A stretch of 64,000 nucleotides of DNA from Burkholderia contaminans (GCF_029633825.1 NZ_CP090640.1:1674001-1738000), one strand, 5' to 3'; counted from the first letter of the stretch, positions 48,366 to 60,918 are shown. Notes: a model not told the origin generated them from the letters alone. Made by a program: numbers and translations.

Positions 48366-48827
48366 ATGGCATTCGGCGGACTCGAGCACCACAAGACGTC
48401 CGCGCCGATGGCGGAGATCAACATGACCCCGCTGATCGACGTGATGCTGGTGCTGCTCGTCATCTTCATCATCACCGCGCCGCTGATGACGCACGCGATC
48501 CGGCTCGACCTGCCGAAGGTCGCGGCCAGCGTCGCGCGCGACACGCCGCAATCCGTCACCTTGTCGATCGACGATGCGGGCAAGCTGTATTGGGACGACT
48601 CACCGGTCGCGCTCGATGCGCTGCCCGCGCGCTTCCGGGCCGCCGCCGCGGGCGGCGCACCGCCGGAGCTGAGGCTGCGCGCGTCGCGCGCGACCCGCTA
48701 CGACGTGATCGCGCAGGTGATGGGCGCCGCGCAGGCCGCCGGTCTCACGCGGATCGGTTTCGTGACCGACGTGCCGCCGCAGGCGGGCGGTTCCGCGGCG
48801 GCGCCAGCCGTGCCGGTCAACCGCTGA
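48366..48827 (+). CDS. exbD: ExbD/TolR family biopolymer transport protein
   Basis: A 153-residue single-pass inner-membrane protein. It starts with the cytoplasmic segment MAFGGLEHHKTSAPMAEINM, followed by TPLIDVMLVLLVIFIITAPL with the conserved membrane Asp of the proton path, and a periplasmic domain. A PAPV-type Ala/Val/Pro tail ends the protein. It pairs with the upstream ExbB-like protein and probably energises TonB-dependent outer-membrane transport. Confidence 0.9.
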   Translation: MAFGGLEHHKTSAPMAEINMTPLIDVMLVLLVIFIITAPLMTHAIRLDLPKVAASVARDTPQSVTLSIDDAGKLYWDDSPVALDALPARFRAAAAGGAPPELRLRASRATRYDVIAQVMGAAQAAGLTRIGFVTDVPPQAGGSAAAPAVPVNR

Positions 48828-51713
<2,886 letters not shown>

Positions 51714-51752
51714 CGGCCGCTGGCCGTCGGGACTACCCCAGAAGGAGCGAAG

Positions 51753-52307
51753 GTGATCCGCAGATCGTTTTTGATGCTCGCTGTCGGCAGCGCGGTTGCG
51801 CTGTCGGCATGCGGCTTCCAGTTGCGCGGCCAGCAGGACTACGCGTTCAAGCACCTGCTGATCGCCGGCGCGCCGGCGCCGGTGGAGGCGCGTCTCGTGC
51901 GCCTCGTCGAGGCCGGCAGCGACACGAAGATCGTCAAGTCGGCGGACGACGCCGACGCCGTGCTGCGCATGTGGGAATCGCGCGGGCAGAACACGCTGAC
52001 GCTCAACAAGTACGGCTCCGCGCAGGAATATGCGCTGTTCTACACGCTGAACTACACGCTGACGAGCAAGGACGGCACGGTGCTGATCCCGCCGAGCGCG
52101 ATCGCGCTGAACCGCGCGATGACGTACAGCGACCAGTACACGAACGCGAAGGCGCAGGAAGCCGACATCCTTTACGGCGACATGCAGAACGACGCGGTCG
52201 ACCAACTGATGCGGCGTCTCGCGATCGTCCATTCGCTGACGCCGGCGCCGGAAGACGTGGTACCGGGCGTCGCACCGCGCGCGCCGTTGCCGCCGCCGCC
52301 GCTCTGA
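51753..52307 (+). CDS. lptE: LPS-assembly lipoprotein LptE
   Basis: A 184-residue outer-membrane lipoprotein that plugs and supports LptD in LPS insertion. It starts at GTG as MIRRSFLMLAVGSAVALSAC, with the lipidated Cys20 in LSAC followed by GFQLRGQQDYAFKHLLI, the usual LptE start. The C-terminus is Pro-rich. AGAAGGAGCGAAG is its ribosome site. It lies 39 bp after leuS. Confidence 0.95.
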   Translation: MIRRSFLMLAVGSAVALSACGFQLRGQQDYAFKHLLIAGAPAPVEARLVRLVEAGSDTKIVKSADDADAVLRMWESRGQNTLTLNKYGSAQEYALFYTLNYTLTSKDGTVLIPPSAIALNRAMTYSDQYTNAKAQEADILYGDMQNDAVDQLMRRLAIVHSLTPAPEDVVPGVAPRAPLPPPPL

Positions 52308-52325
52308 TCGACGGCGCACGTATCG

Positions 52326-53420
52326 ATGCAACTGCGACTTGATGCGCTGGAGCCGCACCTCGCGAAGGGGTTGGCCGGGCTCTATACCGTCTACGGCGAC
52401 GAGCCGCTGCTCGCGCAGGAAGCGTGCGACCGCATTCGTGCGGCCGCACGCGCGGCCGGCTTCACCGAGCGTTCGGTGCATACGGTCGAGCGCGGCTTCG
52501 ACTGGAGTGTGCTGCTCGGCGCGACCCAGGCGATGTCGCTGTTCGGCGAGCGCCAGCTGATCGAGCTGCGCATTCCGTCGGGCAAGCCCGGCAAGGAAGG
52601 CGCCGATGCGTTGAAGACGCTCGCGGCCACGCCGAACCCCGACGCGCTGATGCTCGTCACGCTGCCGCGTCTCGATGCGGCCACGCAGAAATCGGCATGG
52701 TTCACCGCGCTGCAGAACGGCGGCGTCGCGCTGAAGATCGATCCGGTCGACCGCGCGCAACTGCCGAACTGGATCGGCCAGCGCCTCGCGATGCAGGGCC
52801 AGCGCGCTGCGCCCGGCGAGGACGGGCGGCGCGCGCTGCAGTTCATCGCCGAGCGCGTCGAAGGCAACCTGCTCGCCGCACACCAGGAAATCCAGAAGCT
52901 CGGGCTGCTGTATCCGCAGGGTGCACTGTCGTTCGAGCAGGTGCACGACGCGGTGCTGAACGTCGCGCGTTACGACGTCTTCAAGCTGAACGAAGCCATG
53001 CTCGCCGGCGACGCCGCGCGGCTCGCGCGGATGATCGACGGGCTGAAGGGCGAGGGCGAGGCGATCGTGCTCGTGATGTGGGCCGTCGTCGAGGAATTGC
53101 GCACGCTGCTGCGGATCAAGCGCGGTACGACGGCCGGCAAGCCGCTCGCGACGCTGCTGCGCGAGAACCGCGTGTGGGGGCCGCGTGAGCGGCTGATCGG
53201 CCCCGCGCTGAATCGCGTGTCCGAAGCCGTGCTCGAGAAGGCGCTCGCGTTTGCCGCGAAGCTCGACCGTCAGGTCAAGGGGCTCACGGCCGTCACGCCG
53301 GGGCGCCGCACGCAGGACGAACCGCCGCCCGATCCGTGGGACGGGCTGTTCCAGCTCGCGATGACGGTGGCCGGTGCCCGCGGCGAGCGACCGCCGACCG
53401 CGGGGCGCGTGCGACGCTAA
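52326..53420 (+). CDS. holA: DNA polymerase III delta subunit HolA
   Basis: A 364-residue clamp-loader subunit. The N-terminus MQLRLDALEPHLAKGLAGLY and VYGDEPLLAQEACDRIRAAA match delta. The AAA+-like domain includes MSLFGERQLIELRIPSGKPG and the clamp-opening region. The C-terminal collar has MWAVVEELRTLLRIKRG. It starts 18 bp after lptE. Length is slightly above E. coli HolA because of a polar C-terminal tail. Confidence 0.95.
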   Translation: MQLRLDALEPHLAKGLAGLYTVYGDEPLLAQEACDRIRAAARAAGFTERSVHTVERGFDWSVLLGATQAMSLFGERQLIELRIPSGKPGKEGADALKTLAATPNPDALMLVTLPRLDAATQKSAWFTALQNGGVALKIDPVDRAQLPNWIGQRLAMQGQRAAPGEDGRRALQFIAERVEGNLLAAHQEIQKLGLLYPQGALSFEQVHDAVLNVARYDVFKLNEAMLAGDAARLARMIDGLKGEGEAIVLVMWAVVEELRTLLRIKRGTTAGKPLATLLRENRVWGPRERLIGPALNRVSEAVLEKALAFAAKLDRQVKGLTAVTPGRRTQDEPPPDPWDGLFQLAMTVAGARGERPPTAGRVRR

Positions 53421-53558
53421 GTCCCGTTCGGGCCTTCAGCGCGCGCTGCGCAACCCGCTTACAATGTTTCGATAGCTGGCGCGGCTCTCCGGCCGCCGCC
53501 GCTCACGCTTCCCCACGAATTCATGCCGCCCAGCGCGGCGCGCTTCTCGAGTCACACG

Positions 53559-54830
53559 ATGGATATCGATCAGTACATGACCGACCTGGGCCGTCGCGCC
53601 CGGCACGCTTCCCGCGCGATGGCGCGCGCCAGCACGGCGGCGAAGAACGCGGCGCTCGACGCCGTGGCGAGCGCGATCGAACGCGACGCGCAGGTGCTGA
53701 AGGATGCGAATGCACGCGATGTCGCCCGTGCCCGTGAAAAGGGGCTGGATGCCGCGTTCGTCGATCGCCTGACGCTGTCGGACAAGGCATTGAAGACGAT
53801 GGTCGAAGGCTTGCGCCAGGTGGCGTCGCTGGCCGATCCGATCGGCGAGATCAGCAACCTCAAGTACCGCCCGAGCGGCATCCAGGTGGGCCAGATGCGT
53901 GTGCCGCTCGGCGTGATCGGCATCATCTACGAATCGCGCCCGAACGTGACGATCGACGCGGCCGCGCTGTGCCTGAAGTCGGGCAATGCGACGATCCTGC
54001 GCGGCGGCTCCGAAGCGCTCGAGTCGAACGCGGCGCTCGCGAAGCTGATCGGCGAAGGGCTCGAGGCGGCAGGCCTGCCGCAGGATGCGGTGCAAGTCGT
54101 CGCGACGGCCGATCGCGCGGCGGTCGGCAAGCTGATCACGATGACCGAATACGTCGACGTGATCGTGCCGCGCGGCGGCAAGAGCCTGATCGAGCGCCTG
54201 ATCAACGAGGCGCGCGTGCCGATGATCAAGCACCTCGACGGCATCTGCCACGTGTACGTCGACGATCGCGCCGATCTCGCCAAGGCGCTGACCGTCTGCG
54301 ACAACGCGAAGACGCACCGCTACGGCACCTGCAACACGATGGAGACGCTGCTCGTGTCGAGCGGTATCGCGGCAACGCTGCTGCCGCCGCTCGGCAAGCT
54401 GTATCGCGACAAGCAGGTCGAGCTGCGCGTCGATGCGGCCGCGCGCGCGGTGCTCGCCGATGCGGGCGTCGGTCCGCTCGTCGACGCCACCGAGGAAGAC
54501 TGGCACACCGAGTATCTCGCGCCGGTGCTCGCGATCAAGGTCGTCGACGGCCTCGACGCCGCGATCGAGCACATCAACCATTACGGCTCGCACCACACGG
54601 ATGCGATCGTCACCGAGGATCACGACCGCGCGATGCGCTTCCTGCGCGAAGTCGATTCGGCGAGCGTGATGGTCAACGCGTCGACGCGTTTCGCGGACGG
54701 CTTCGAGTTCGGCCTCGGCGCGGAAATCGGCATCTCGAACGACAAGCTGCACGCACGCGGCCCCGTCGGCCTGGAAGGGCTGACGTCGCTGAAGTACGTC
54801 GTGCTCGGACACGGCGAAGGCCGCCAGTAA
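53559..54830 (+). CDS. proA: Gamma-glutamyl phosphate reductase ProA
   Basis: A 423-residue NADPH enzyme of proline synthesis that reduces gamma-glutamyl phosphate to glutamate semialdehyde. The start [20 protein letters not shown] matches the family. [20 protein letters not shown], the catalytic Cys258 in [10 protein letters not shown] and ALEEDW-type acidic sites follow the aldehyde dehydrogenase fold. The in-frame ATG at 53523 is rejected. A -10 candidate TACAAT is at 53460-53465. proB is elsewhere. Confidence 0.97.
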   Translation: MDIDQYMTDLGRRARHASRAMARASTAAKNAALDAVASAIERDAQVLKDANARDVARAREKGLDAAFVDRLTLSDKALKTMVEGLRQVASLADPIGEISNLKYRPSGIQVGQMRVPLGVIGIIYESRPNVTIDAAALCLKSGNATILRGGSEALESNAALAKLIGEGLEAAGLPQDAVQVVATADRAAVGKLITMTEYVDVIVPRGGKSLIERLINEARVPMIKHLDGICHVYVDDRADLAKALTVCDNAKTHRYGTCNTMETLLVSSGIAATLLPPLGKLYRDKQVELRVDAAARAVLADAGVGPLVDATEEDWHTEYLAPVLAIKVVDGLDAAIEHINHYGSHHTDAIVTEDHDRAMRFLREVDSASVMVNASTRFADGFEFGLGAEIGISNDKLHARGPVGLEGLTSLKYVVLGHGEGRQ

Positions 54831-54849
54831 ACAGCGAGGCACACAACCG

Positions 54850-55272
54850 ATGGCGATGCTCTGGGTCAAGACGTTCCATATCGTTCTGATCGCCGCGTGG
54901 TTTGCAGGGTTGTTCTACCTGCCGCGCATCTACGTGAACCTGGCCATGGAAACCGATCCGGCCGCCGTGCGTCGCCTGCTGCTGATGGCGCGCAAGCTGT
55001 TCCGCTTCATGACGATGATCGCGGTGCCGGCGCTGGCCTGCGGGCTGTGGCTCTGGCTGTCGATCGGCATCGGGCAGGGGCAGGGCTGGATTCACGCGAA
55101 GGTGACGGTCGTGCTGCTGCTCATCGTCTATCACGCGTATTGCGGGCACCTGCTGCGGGTGTTCGAGCGTGGCGAGAACCGCCGCACCGACAAGTGGTAT
55201 CGCGTGTTCAACGAGCTGCCGGTGCTCGGCATGCTCGCGGCGGTCGCGCTGGTCGTGATCAAGCCGTTCTGA
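54850..55272 (+). CDS. hemJ: HemJ-type protoporphyrinogen oxidase (CopD/UPF0093 family)
   Basis: A 140-residue inner-membrane protein with four hydrophobic helices. The N-terminus WVKTFHIVLIAAWFAGLFYL carries the conserved His of HemJ, and the family also keeps LPRIYVN and a late Lys in HAKVTVVLLLIVYH. HemJ oxidises protoporphyrinogen IX to protoporphyrin IX in bacteria that lack HemG or HemY. It is 19 bp after proA; no functional link to proline synthesis is evident. Confidence 0.88.
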   Translation: MAMLWVKTFHIVLIAAWFAGLFYLPRIYVNLAMETDPAAVRRLLLMARKLFRFMTMIAVPALACGLWLWLSIGIGQGQGWIHAKVTVVLLLIVYHAYCGHLLRVFERGENRRTDKWYRVFNELPVLGMLAAVALVVIKPF

Positions 55273-55312
55273 GCGACATCGCCGGCGAGGTTGCCGGCGC
55301 TGCCTGATTCGC

Positions 55313-55337
55313 AACGGCGCCCCGCGGGGCGCCGTTT
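55313..55337. terminator. Palindromic terminator between hemJ and hexR
   Basis: AACGGCGCCCCGCGGGGCGCCGTT is a fully self-complementary run followed by TTTGTCGTTT, between convergent genes. The T-tract is short, so its strength is moderate. Confidence 0.65.
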
Positions 55338-55378
55338 GTCGTTTACGGTTCGTGCGCGCGATCGGCGCGGGCGTCTGC

Positions 55379-56227
55379 TCAATCCTTCGTGCCGTCGTCG
55401 ATCCGGCGGCGCGTGATCGCCTCCTTCGCACGGCCGACCCGTTCCATCAGCGCGGGGCCGCGTGACAGCGCGACGCCGACCGCGAGGATGTCGCCGATCG
55501 CGAGATGCGACATCCGCGACGTCATCGGCGAGAACACGTCCGTTTCTTCCGCCACGTTCGACGCGAGACTCACCGTTGCGAGCTTCGCGAGCGGCGAATG
55601 GCTCTGCGTGATTGCGACGACCTTCGCGCCGCACGCGAGCGCGGAGCGTGCGGCATCGACGATGTCGCGTGTGCGGCCGGTGTTCGAGATCGCGACGACG
55701 ACGTCGTGCGGGCCGAGCAGCGCCGACGACATCGAGAACGTGTGCGGATCCGAATACGCGACGCTCGGCACGCCCAGCCGGAAGAACTTGTGCTGGATGT
55801 CCTGCGCGGCGATGCCCGAGCCGCCGGCGCCGTAGAACTCGATCCGCGACGCGTTCGACAGCAGCCCGATCGCCTCGGCGACGCTGCCGGCGGACAGGCT
55901 GTTGCGCACCTCGATCAGTGCGCCGATCGTGCGGTCGAACACCTTGCCGATGATGCCGGGCGCCGGTTCGTCGGGCTCGACGTCGCGATAGACCGATGAC
56001 ACGCCCGGCGCGACGCTCTGCGCGAGCCGGATCTTGAATTCGCGAAAGCCGCTGCAGCCGAGCGCCTGGCAGAAGCGGGCGATCGTCGGCTGGCTGACGC
56101 CCGCGCGCGTCGACAGCTCGGTCATCGCGAGGTCGAGCACCTCGCGCGGCGCGGCGAGGATGTAGTCGGCGAGCTTGCGCTCGGACGGGCGCAACTCGGT
56201 GCGGATCGCTTCAATGCGGGGCAGCAT
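55379..56227 (-). CDS. hexR: RpiR-family regulator HexR
   Basis: A 282-residue regulator. The N-terminal RpiR helix-turn-helix is LRPSERKLADYILAAP and STRAGVSQPTIARFCQALGC. The SIS sugar-phosphate domain (about 105-260) includes EFYGAGGSGIAAQDIQHKF and VVAISNTGRTRDI. HexR represses Entner-Doudoroff and related genes and is released by 2-keto-3-deoxy-6-phosphogluconate. It is divergent from edd-eda, with two TGTAG-type palindromes between, which makes the assignment strong. Confidence 0.92.
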   Translation of the reverse strand: MLPRIEAIRTELRPSERKLADYILAAPREVLDLAMTELSTRAGVSQPTIARFCQALGCSGFREFKIRLAQSVAPGVSSVYRDVEPDEPAPGIIGKVFDRTIGALIEVRNSLSAGSVAEAIGLLSNASRIEFYGAGGSGIAAQDIQHKFFRLGVPSVAYSDPHTFSMSSALLGPHDVVVAISNTGRTRDIVDAARSALACGAKVVAITQSHSPLAKLATVSLASNVAEETDVFSPMTSRMSHLAIGDILAVGVALSRGPALMERVGRAKEAITRRRIDDGTKD

Positions 56228-56279
56228 GGGGAGGCAGGCGGAAATCGGGTTCGGATGAGCGAGTGTATCGCAATCGAAT

Positions 56280-56294
56280 TGTAGAAAATCTACA
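56280..56294. promoter_or_regulatory. HexR box 1
   Basis: TGTAGAAAATCTACA is a perfect palindrome closely matching the known HexR pattern TGTAR-A/T-rich-YTACA. It lies 53 bp upstream of hexR, where it could mediate autoregulation. Confidence 0.75.
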
Positions 56295-56411
56295 TGAAAA
56301 TACTAGCGTGGGCGTAATGCTTTTAGTGAGGCTGGTTAGGGTTTTTACTAGGTATCGCCATACTGGTAGCGGGAATAAGGGTTGCGGGCCACTGATTCCA
56401 CATTGCGTGCT

Positions 56412-56426
56412 TGTAGTTTTTCTACT
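56412..56426. promoter_or_regulatory. HexR box 2
   Basis: TGTAGTTTTTCTACT matches box 1 at its TGTAG and CTAC arms with one deviation. It is about 84 bp upstream of edd and likely controls that promoter. The AT-rich section 56270-56430 between the boxes contains no gene. Confidence 0.65.
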
Positions 56427-56509
56427 AGACTGGCTTCGTTCTGTCGACGTGTTCGACCGTCCCCACGATTCCAACCGCCGGTGTCGGCCGGCATACAGGA
56501 GCGCCCAGC

Positions 56510-58366
56510 ATGACGTCGCTGCACCCCACTCTGGCGAAGGTCACCGAACGCGTGATCGCCCGCAGCCAATCGACCCGTTCCGCCTATCTGCAGCGCATCG
56601 ACGGCGCGCAGGGCAAGTTCCCGGCGCGCGGCGCGCTGTCGTGCGCGAACCTCGCGCACGGTTTCGCCGGCCTCGAGGGTAACGACAAGTTCTCGATCAA
56701 GGCGATCCGCGAGCCGAACATCGGCATCGTGTCCTCATACAACGAGATGCTGTCCGCGCATGCGCCGTACAAGGATTTCCCCGAGATCATCAAGGCGGCC
56801 GCACGCGAGAACGGCGGCGTCGCGCAGTTCGCGGGCGGCGTGCCCGCGATGTGCGACGGCGTCACGCAGGGCAACCCGGGGATGGAGCTGTCGCTGTTCT
56901 CGCGCGAGGCGATCGCGATGGGCACGGCCATCGCGCTCACGCACAACATGTTCGACGCGGCGCTCTGCCTCGGCATCTGCGACAAGATCGTGCCGGGCCT
57001 GCTGATCGGCGCGCTGCAGTTCGGCCACCTGCCGACGATCTTCGTGCCGGCCGGCCCGATGACGAGCGGCCTGTCGAACGACGACAAGGCGAAGATCCGC
57101 CAGCAGTTCGCGACCGGCCAGGTTGGCCGCGACGCGCTGCTCGAAGCCGAATCGGCCGCGTATCACGGCCACGGAACCTGCACGTTCTACGGCACCGCGA
57201 ACAGCAACCAGATGCTGATGGAGCTGATGGGCCTGCACCTGCCGGGCTCGGCTTTCGTCCATCCGCACACACCGCTGCGTACCGCGCTGACGGCCGAGGC
57301 CGCGCGCCGCGTGCTCGACCTGACCGTCGAGCGCGGCCACTACACGCCGATCGGTCACGTGATCGACGAGAAGGCGATCGTCAACGGGATCGTCGCGCTG
57401 CTCGCGACGGGCGGCTCGACCAACCACACGCTGCACCTCGTCGCGATTGCGCGCGCGGCCGGCATCCTGATCGACTGGAACGATTTCGACGAACTGTCGG
57501 CGGTCGTGCCGCTGCTCGCGAAGATCTACCCGAACGGCAAGGCCGACGTGAACCATTTCCACGCGGCGGGCGGTGTCGCGTTCCTGGTGCGCAACCTGCT
57601 CGAAGGCGGGCTGCTGCACGAGGACGTGACGACGGTCGCCGGCAAGGGTCTCGCGCACTACACGAAGGAGCCGAAGCTGATCGACGGCAAGCTGACGTGG
57701 GTCGACGGCGCGGCCGAGAGCCACGACACGAAGGTGCTGCGCGGCATTCGCGACCCGTTCCAGCCGGACGGTGGCCTGCGCCTGATGCAGGGCCGCCTCG
57801 GCCGCGGCGTGATCAAGATTTCGGCGGTCGCGCCCGAGCACCGCAAGGTGACGGCGCCCGCGATCGTGTTCGATTCGCAGGAAGCCGTGCAGGAAGCATT
57901 CGATCGCGGCGAGCTGAAGCGCGATTTCGTCGCGGTGGTGCGCTTCCAGGGCGCGCGCGCGAACGGCATGCCCGAGCTGCACCGTTTGACGCCGCTGCTC
58001 GGCGTGCTGCAGGATCAGGGCTTCCACGTCGCGCTGGTCACCGACGGCCGCATGTCGGGTGCGTCGGGCAAGGTGCCGGCCGTGATCCACGTGTCGCCGG
58101 AAGCGTTGCTGGCCGGCCCGCTCGGCAAGGTGAAGACGGGCGATACGCTCGTGATCGACGCGGAAGCCGGCGTGCTCGACATCGAGGTCGACGCCGCCGA
58201 GTGGCAGGCGCGCCTGGTCGCGCAGCCGCTGCACCAGGCCGAGAACGAGGTCGGTTTCGGGCGTGAACTGTTCGGCGTGTTCCGCGCGGCCGCCGCGCCG
58301 GCCGAGCAGGGCGCATCGGTTTTTGGCGCGCTGGTCGGCGAAACGGCCGCCCACGTCGCCGCATGA
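56510..58366 (+). CDS. edd: 6-phosphogluconate dehydratase Edd
   Basis: A 618-residue iron-sulfur dehydratase that makes 2-keto-3-deoxy-6-phosphogluconate, the defining step of the Entner-Doudoroff pathway. Signatures of the IlvD/Edd family are [33 protein letters not shown] and [20 protein letters not shown]; cluster cysteines are present in these regions. Length matches Edd rather than IlvD. It is first in the edd-eda operon, under HexR box 2. Confidence 0.96.
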   Translation: MTSLHPTLAKVTERVIARSQSTRSAYLQRIDGAQGKFPARGALSCANLAHGFAGLEGNDKFSIKAIREPNIGIVSSYNEMLSAHAPYKDFPEIIKAAARENGGVAQFAGGVPAMCDGVTQGNPGMELSLFSREAIAMGTAIALTHNMFDAALCLGICDKIVPGLLIGALQFGHLPTIFVPAGPMTSGLSNDDKAKIRQQFATGQVGRDALLEAESAAYHGHGTCTFYGTANSNQMLMELMGLHLPGSAFVHPHTPLRTALTAEAARRVLDLTVERGHYTPIGHVIDEKAIVNGIVALLATGGSTNHTLHLVAIARAAGILIDWNDFDELSAVVPLLAKIYPNGKADVNHFHAAGGVAFLVRNLLEGGLLHEDVTTVAGKGLAHYTKEPKLIDGKLTWVDGAAESHDTKVLRGIRDPFQPDGGLRLMQGRLGRGVIKISAVAPEHRKVTAPAIVFDSQEAVQEAFDRGELKRDFVAVVRFQGARANGMPELHRLTPLLGVLQDQGFHVALVTDGRMSGASGKVPAVIHVSPEALLAGPLGKVKTGDTLVIDAEAGVLDIEVDAAEWQARLVAQPLHQAENEVGFGRELFGVFRAAAAPAEQGASVFGALVGETAAHVAA

Positions 58367-58385
58367 ATTTCAAGGAGCCAATTCA

Positions 58386-59012
58386 ATGAAGACGATTGCT
58401 GAAATCGTGAAGCTGGGCCCGGTCATTCCGGTGCTCGCATTCGACTCGGTCGAGCAGGGCGAACACGTGTCGCGTGCGCTGCACGCAGGCGGCGTGAAGG
58501 TGCTCGAGATCACGTTGCGCACGCCGGCCGGCCTGGAAGCGATCCAGCGCGCCAGCCAGCTCGCGGACGACATCGTCGTCGGCGTCGGCACGATCACGAA
58601 GCCCGAGCATTGCGAGCAGGCGAAGCGCGCGGGCGCGAAGTTCGGCGTGTCGCCGGGCCTGACGAAGGAGCTGCACCTCGCGTCGCTCGACGCGGACCTG
58701 CCGCTGCTGCCGGGCGTGATGACGCCGAGCGACATCATCCAGGCGCTCGAATTCGGCTACGAGATCGTGAAGTTCTTCCCCGCGCAGCAGGCGGGCGGCG
58801 TGCCGATGCTGCAGGCGTTCCACGGCCCGTTCCCGGCGCTGAAGTTCTGCCCGACCGGCGGCATCACGGTCGAAACGGCGCCGAATTTCCTGAAACTGCC
58901 GAACGTCGTGTGCGTCGGCGGCTCGTGGCTCACGCCGAAAGCCGCGCTCGCCGCGCAGGACTGGGCCGAAGTCACGCGCCTGGCGCAAGCCGCGAGCCAG
59001 CTTCCCCGTTAA
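58386..59012 (+). CDS. eda: KDPG aldolase Eda
   Basis: A 208-residue class I aldolase that splits KDPG into pyruvate and glyceraldehyde 3-phosphate. It has Glu41 in LEITLRTPAG, GVGTI, SPGL and the Schiff-base Lys129 in EIVKFFPAQQAGG, then CPTGGI for phosphate binding. It starts 19 bp after edd. Its 3' region carries the nested inverted-repeat element and then a terminator. Confidence 0.96.
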   Translation: MKTIAEIVKLGPVIPVLAFDSVEQGEHVSRALHAGGVKVLEITLRTPAGLEAIQRASQLADDIVVGVGTITKPEHCEQAKRAGAKFGVSPGLTKELHLASLDADLPLLPGVMTPSDIIQALEFGYEIVKFFPAQQAGGVPMLQAFHGPFPALKFCPTGGITVETAPNFLKLPNVVCVGGSWLTPKAALAAQDWAEVTRLAQAASQLPR

Positions 59013-59028
59013 GACTTGTACGAGATGA

Positions 59029-59347
59029 TAAGGGCCTGTTCGCGCCAGTAACGGGCTTGCGAACGAGCCTCTCCGCCCGTCCCCCAAGGGGACTTCCTTT
59101 GGGCGCGTGCAAGGAGTGAGGAGCGCCGTTTGGCCGAGCCAAACAAGCGACGAACGACGCCGCAATGTGGGCGGAGAGGCTCGTTCCCCTGTTTATGGAA
59201 CAATCAATCGTCGGGCTGGCCGCCAGAAGGGCCGATCGCGGCGTCATGCGCCTTGCGAATACGTCGAGTATTCGCTTCGTCGCATTCCTTGCGCTCGGCC
59301 CTTCTGGCGGCCAGCGCAAACCCGTTACTGGCGCGAACAGGCCCTTA
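59029..59347. repeat. 319-bp nested inverted-repeat (cloverleaf) element after eda
   Basis: An outer pair of arms, 59029-59061 and 59315-59347, is complementary over 33 nt with one mismatch (27 bp perfect). Inside are two more long hairpins. Arm A is 59061-59078 with 59169-59186 (18 bp perfect). Arm B is 59215-59235 with 59295-59315 (21 bp perfect). Small hairpins cap them: GTTTGGC/GCCAAAC in arm A, and GCGAATAC (59255-59262) with GTATTCGC (59268-59275) in arm B. A 28-nt single strand separates the arms. No open frame is convincing and no transposase is present. It looks like a miniature repeat or a structured 3'-UTR RNA. Confidence 0.9.
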
Positions 59348-59392
59348 ACCCTCGGAAAGCGAGCCTTAGTGCTTGTTTTGCCGAGGGTTTTT
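59347..59392 (+). terminator. Rho-independent terminator of edd-eda
   Basis: AACCCTCGG (59347-59355) pairs with CCGAGGGTT (59381-59389), followed by TTT. It directly abuts the nested repeat, so the element is transcribed as part of the operon's 3' end. Confidence 0.8.
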
Positions 59393-59543
59393 GCTGATGG
59401 AACCGGTTCTATCCGCGGACCGTAAAGATAAGTAAAATTCAGCGTCCTGACGGGGTGGGTACCCCCCGTGTTTCGGAGACCTGCATAGCCGGGCATACTC
59501 GCAACAACTCGCCCGGTTCGAACAATTCTAGGAGGAGTGCCAC
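59393..59543 (+). promoter_or_regulatory. Leader of the gluconate permease gene
   Basis: This 151-bp stretch contains no gene. It holds an imperfect GGGTGGGTACCCCCC palindrome around 59453-59468 and ends in a strong AGGAGGAG ribosome site at 59531-59538. No clear promoter hexamers were picked out. Confidence 0.35.
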
Positions 59544-60905
59544 ATGGGGGCTGTCCAAGGCAGCATGCTGCTCGTATTCACGCTGATCGCGATTGCCGCG
59601 CTGATCCTGATGATCGCGCGCTTCAAGATCTACCCGTTCCTGGTGCTGATCATCGTTTCGCTCGGCTTGGGCCTGGTCGTCGGCATGCCGATGGACAAGA
59701 TCGTCAAGTCGTTCGAGACGGGCACCGGCGGTACGCTCGGCCACATCGCGATCGTCGTCGGCCTCGGCACGATGCTCGGCAAGATGATGGCCGAATCGGG
59801 CGGCGCCGAACGGATCGCGACCACGCTGATCGACTGGTTCGGTGAAAAGAACATCCACTGGGCGATGATGTTCGTCGCGATCATCGTCGGCCTGCCGGTG
59901 TTCTTCGAAGTCGGCTTCGTGCTGCTGATCCCGATCGCGTTCAACGTCGCGAAGCGCACCGGCAAGTCGCTGCTCGTCGTCGGCCTGCCGATGGTGGCCG
60001 GCCTGTCCGTCGTGCACGGGCTGATCCCGCCGCACCCGGCCGCGCTGCTGGCCGTCCAGCAATACGGCGCCGATATCGGCAAGACGATCGCGCTCGGCCT
60101 CGTCGTCGGCGTGCCGACCGCGATCATCGCGGGCCCGCTGTTCGCACTGACGATCTCCAAGTTCGTGAAGCTGCCGGAAAATAATCCGCTCGCCGCGCAG
60201 TTCGTCGATACGAACACCGACGGCCGCAAGCGCGAACTGCCGAGCTTCGGCATCACGCTGTTCACGATCCTGCTGCCCGTCGTGCTGATGCTGGTCGGCA
60301 GCTGGGCCGACCTGGTGTTCACGCCGAAGTCGCTGCCGAACAACCTGCTGCGCTTCGCCGGCAACTCCGACGTTGCGCTGCTGATCGCCGTGCTGGTCAG
60401 CTTCTGGACCTTCGGCGCGAAGCAGGGCTTCAACCGCGACCAGATCCAGAAGTTCTGCAGCGAGTGCCTGGCGCCGATCGCCGGGATCACGCTGATCGTC
60501 GGCGCGGGCGGCGGCTTCGGCGGCGTCCTGCGCGACAGCGGGATCTCGCAGCAGATCGTCGAGACCGCGAAGCACGCCAACCTGTCGCCGCTGCTGCTCG
60601 GCTGGTTCGTCGCGGCGCTGATGCGTCTCGCGACGGGTTCGGCGACGGTCGCGATGACGACGGCCTGCGGCATCGTCGCGCCGATCGCGGCGGCGTCGGG
60701 CGCGTCGGTCCGGCCGGAGCTGCTCGTGCTCGCGACCGGCTCGGGCTCGCTGATCTTCTCGCACGTGAACGACGGCGGCTTCTGGCTGATCAAGGAATAT
60801 TTCGGGATGACGGTGGGCCAGACCTTCAAGACCTGGTCGCTGCTCGAAACCATCATCTCGGTGCTCGGTCTGAGCTTTACGCTGCTGCTGAGCTTGGTTC
60901 TGTAA
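59544..60905 (+). CDS. Gluconate permease, GntP family
   Basis: A 453-residue inner-membrane proton symporter. It is hydrophobic throughout (about 12 helices) and has the GntP family blocks LVGMPMDKIVKSFETGTGGT, GLGTMLGKMMAESGGAERIA, GLPVFFEVGFVLLIPIAF, HGLIPPHPAALLA and ATGSGSLIFSHVNDGGFWL. It imports gluconate for the kinase encoded 13 bp downstream. Its position after edd-eda ties uptake to the Entner-Doudoroff enzymes. Confidence 0.93.
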   Translation: MGAVQGSMLLVFTLIAIAALILMIARFKIYPFLVLIIVSLGLGLVVGMPMDKIVKSFETGTGGTLGHIAIVVGLGTMLGKMMAESGGAERIATTLIDWFGEKNIHWAMMFVAIIVGLPVFFEVGFVLLIPIAFNVAKRTGKSLLVVGLPMVAGLSVVHGLIPPHPAALLAVQQYGADIGKTIALGLVVGVPTAIIAGPLFALTISKFVKLPENNPLAAQFVDTNTDGRKRELPSFGITLFTILLPVVLMLVGSWADLVFTPKSLPNNLLRFAGNSDVALLIAVLVSFWTFGAKQGFNRDQIQKFCSECLAPIAGITLIVGAGGGFGGVLRDSGISQQIVETAKHANLSPLLLGWFVAALMRLATGSATVAMTTACGIVAPIAAASGASVRPELLVLATGSGSLIFSHVNDGGFWLIKEYFGMTVGQTFKTWSLLETIISVLGLSFTLLLSLVL

Positions 60906-60918
60906 CAAGGGGTAGTCA

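Noticed and set aside
59029..59347. Possible tRNA, tmRNA or CRISPR in the repeat-rich region after eda
   Set aside because: There is no acceptor CCA, no T-loop or anticodon arrangement, and no regularly spaced direct repeats; the structure is purely nested inverted repeats.
59009..59496. Short frames in the eda downstream region
   Set aside because: They run through the inverted-repeat arms in several frames, repeat the same peptide from both arms, and lack ribosome sites.
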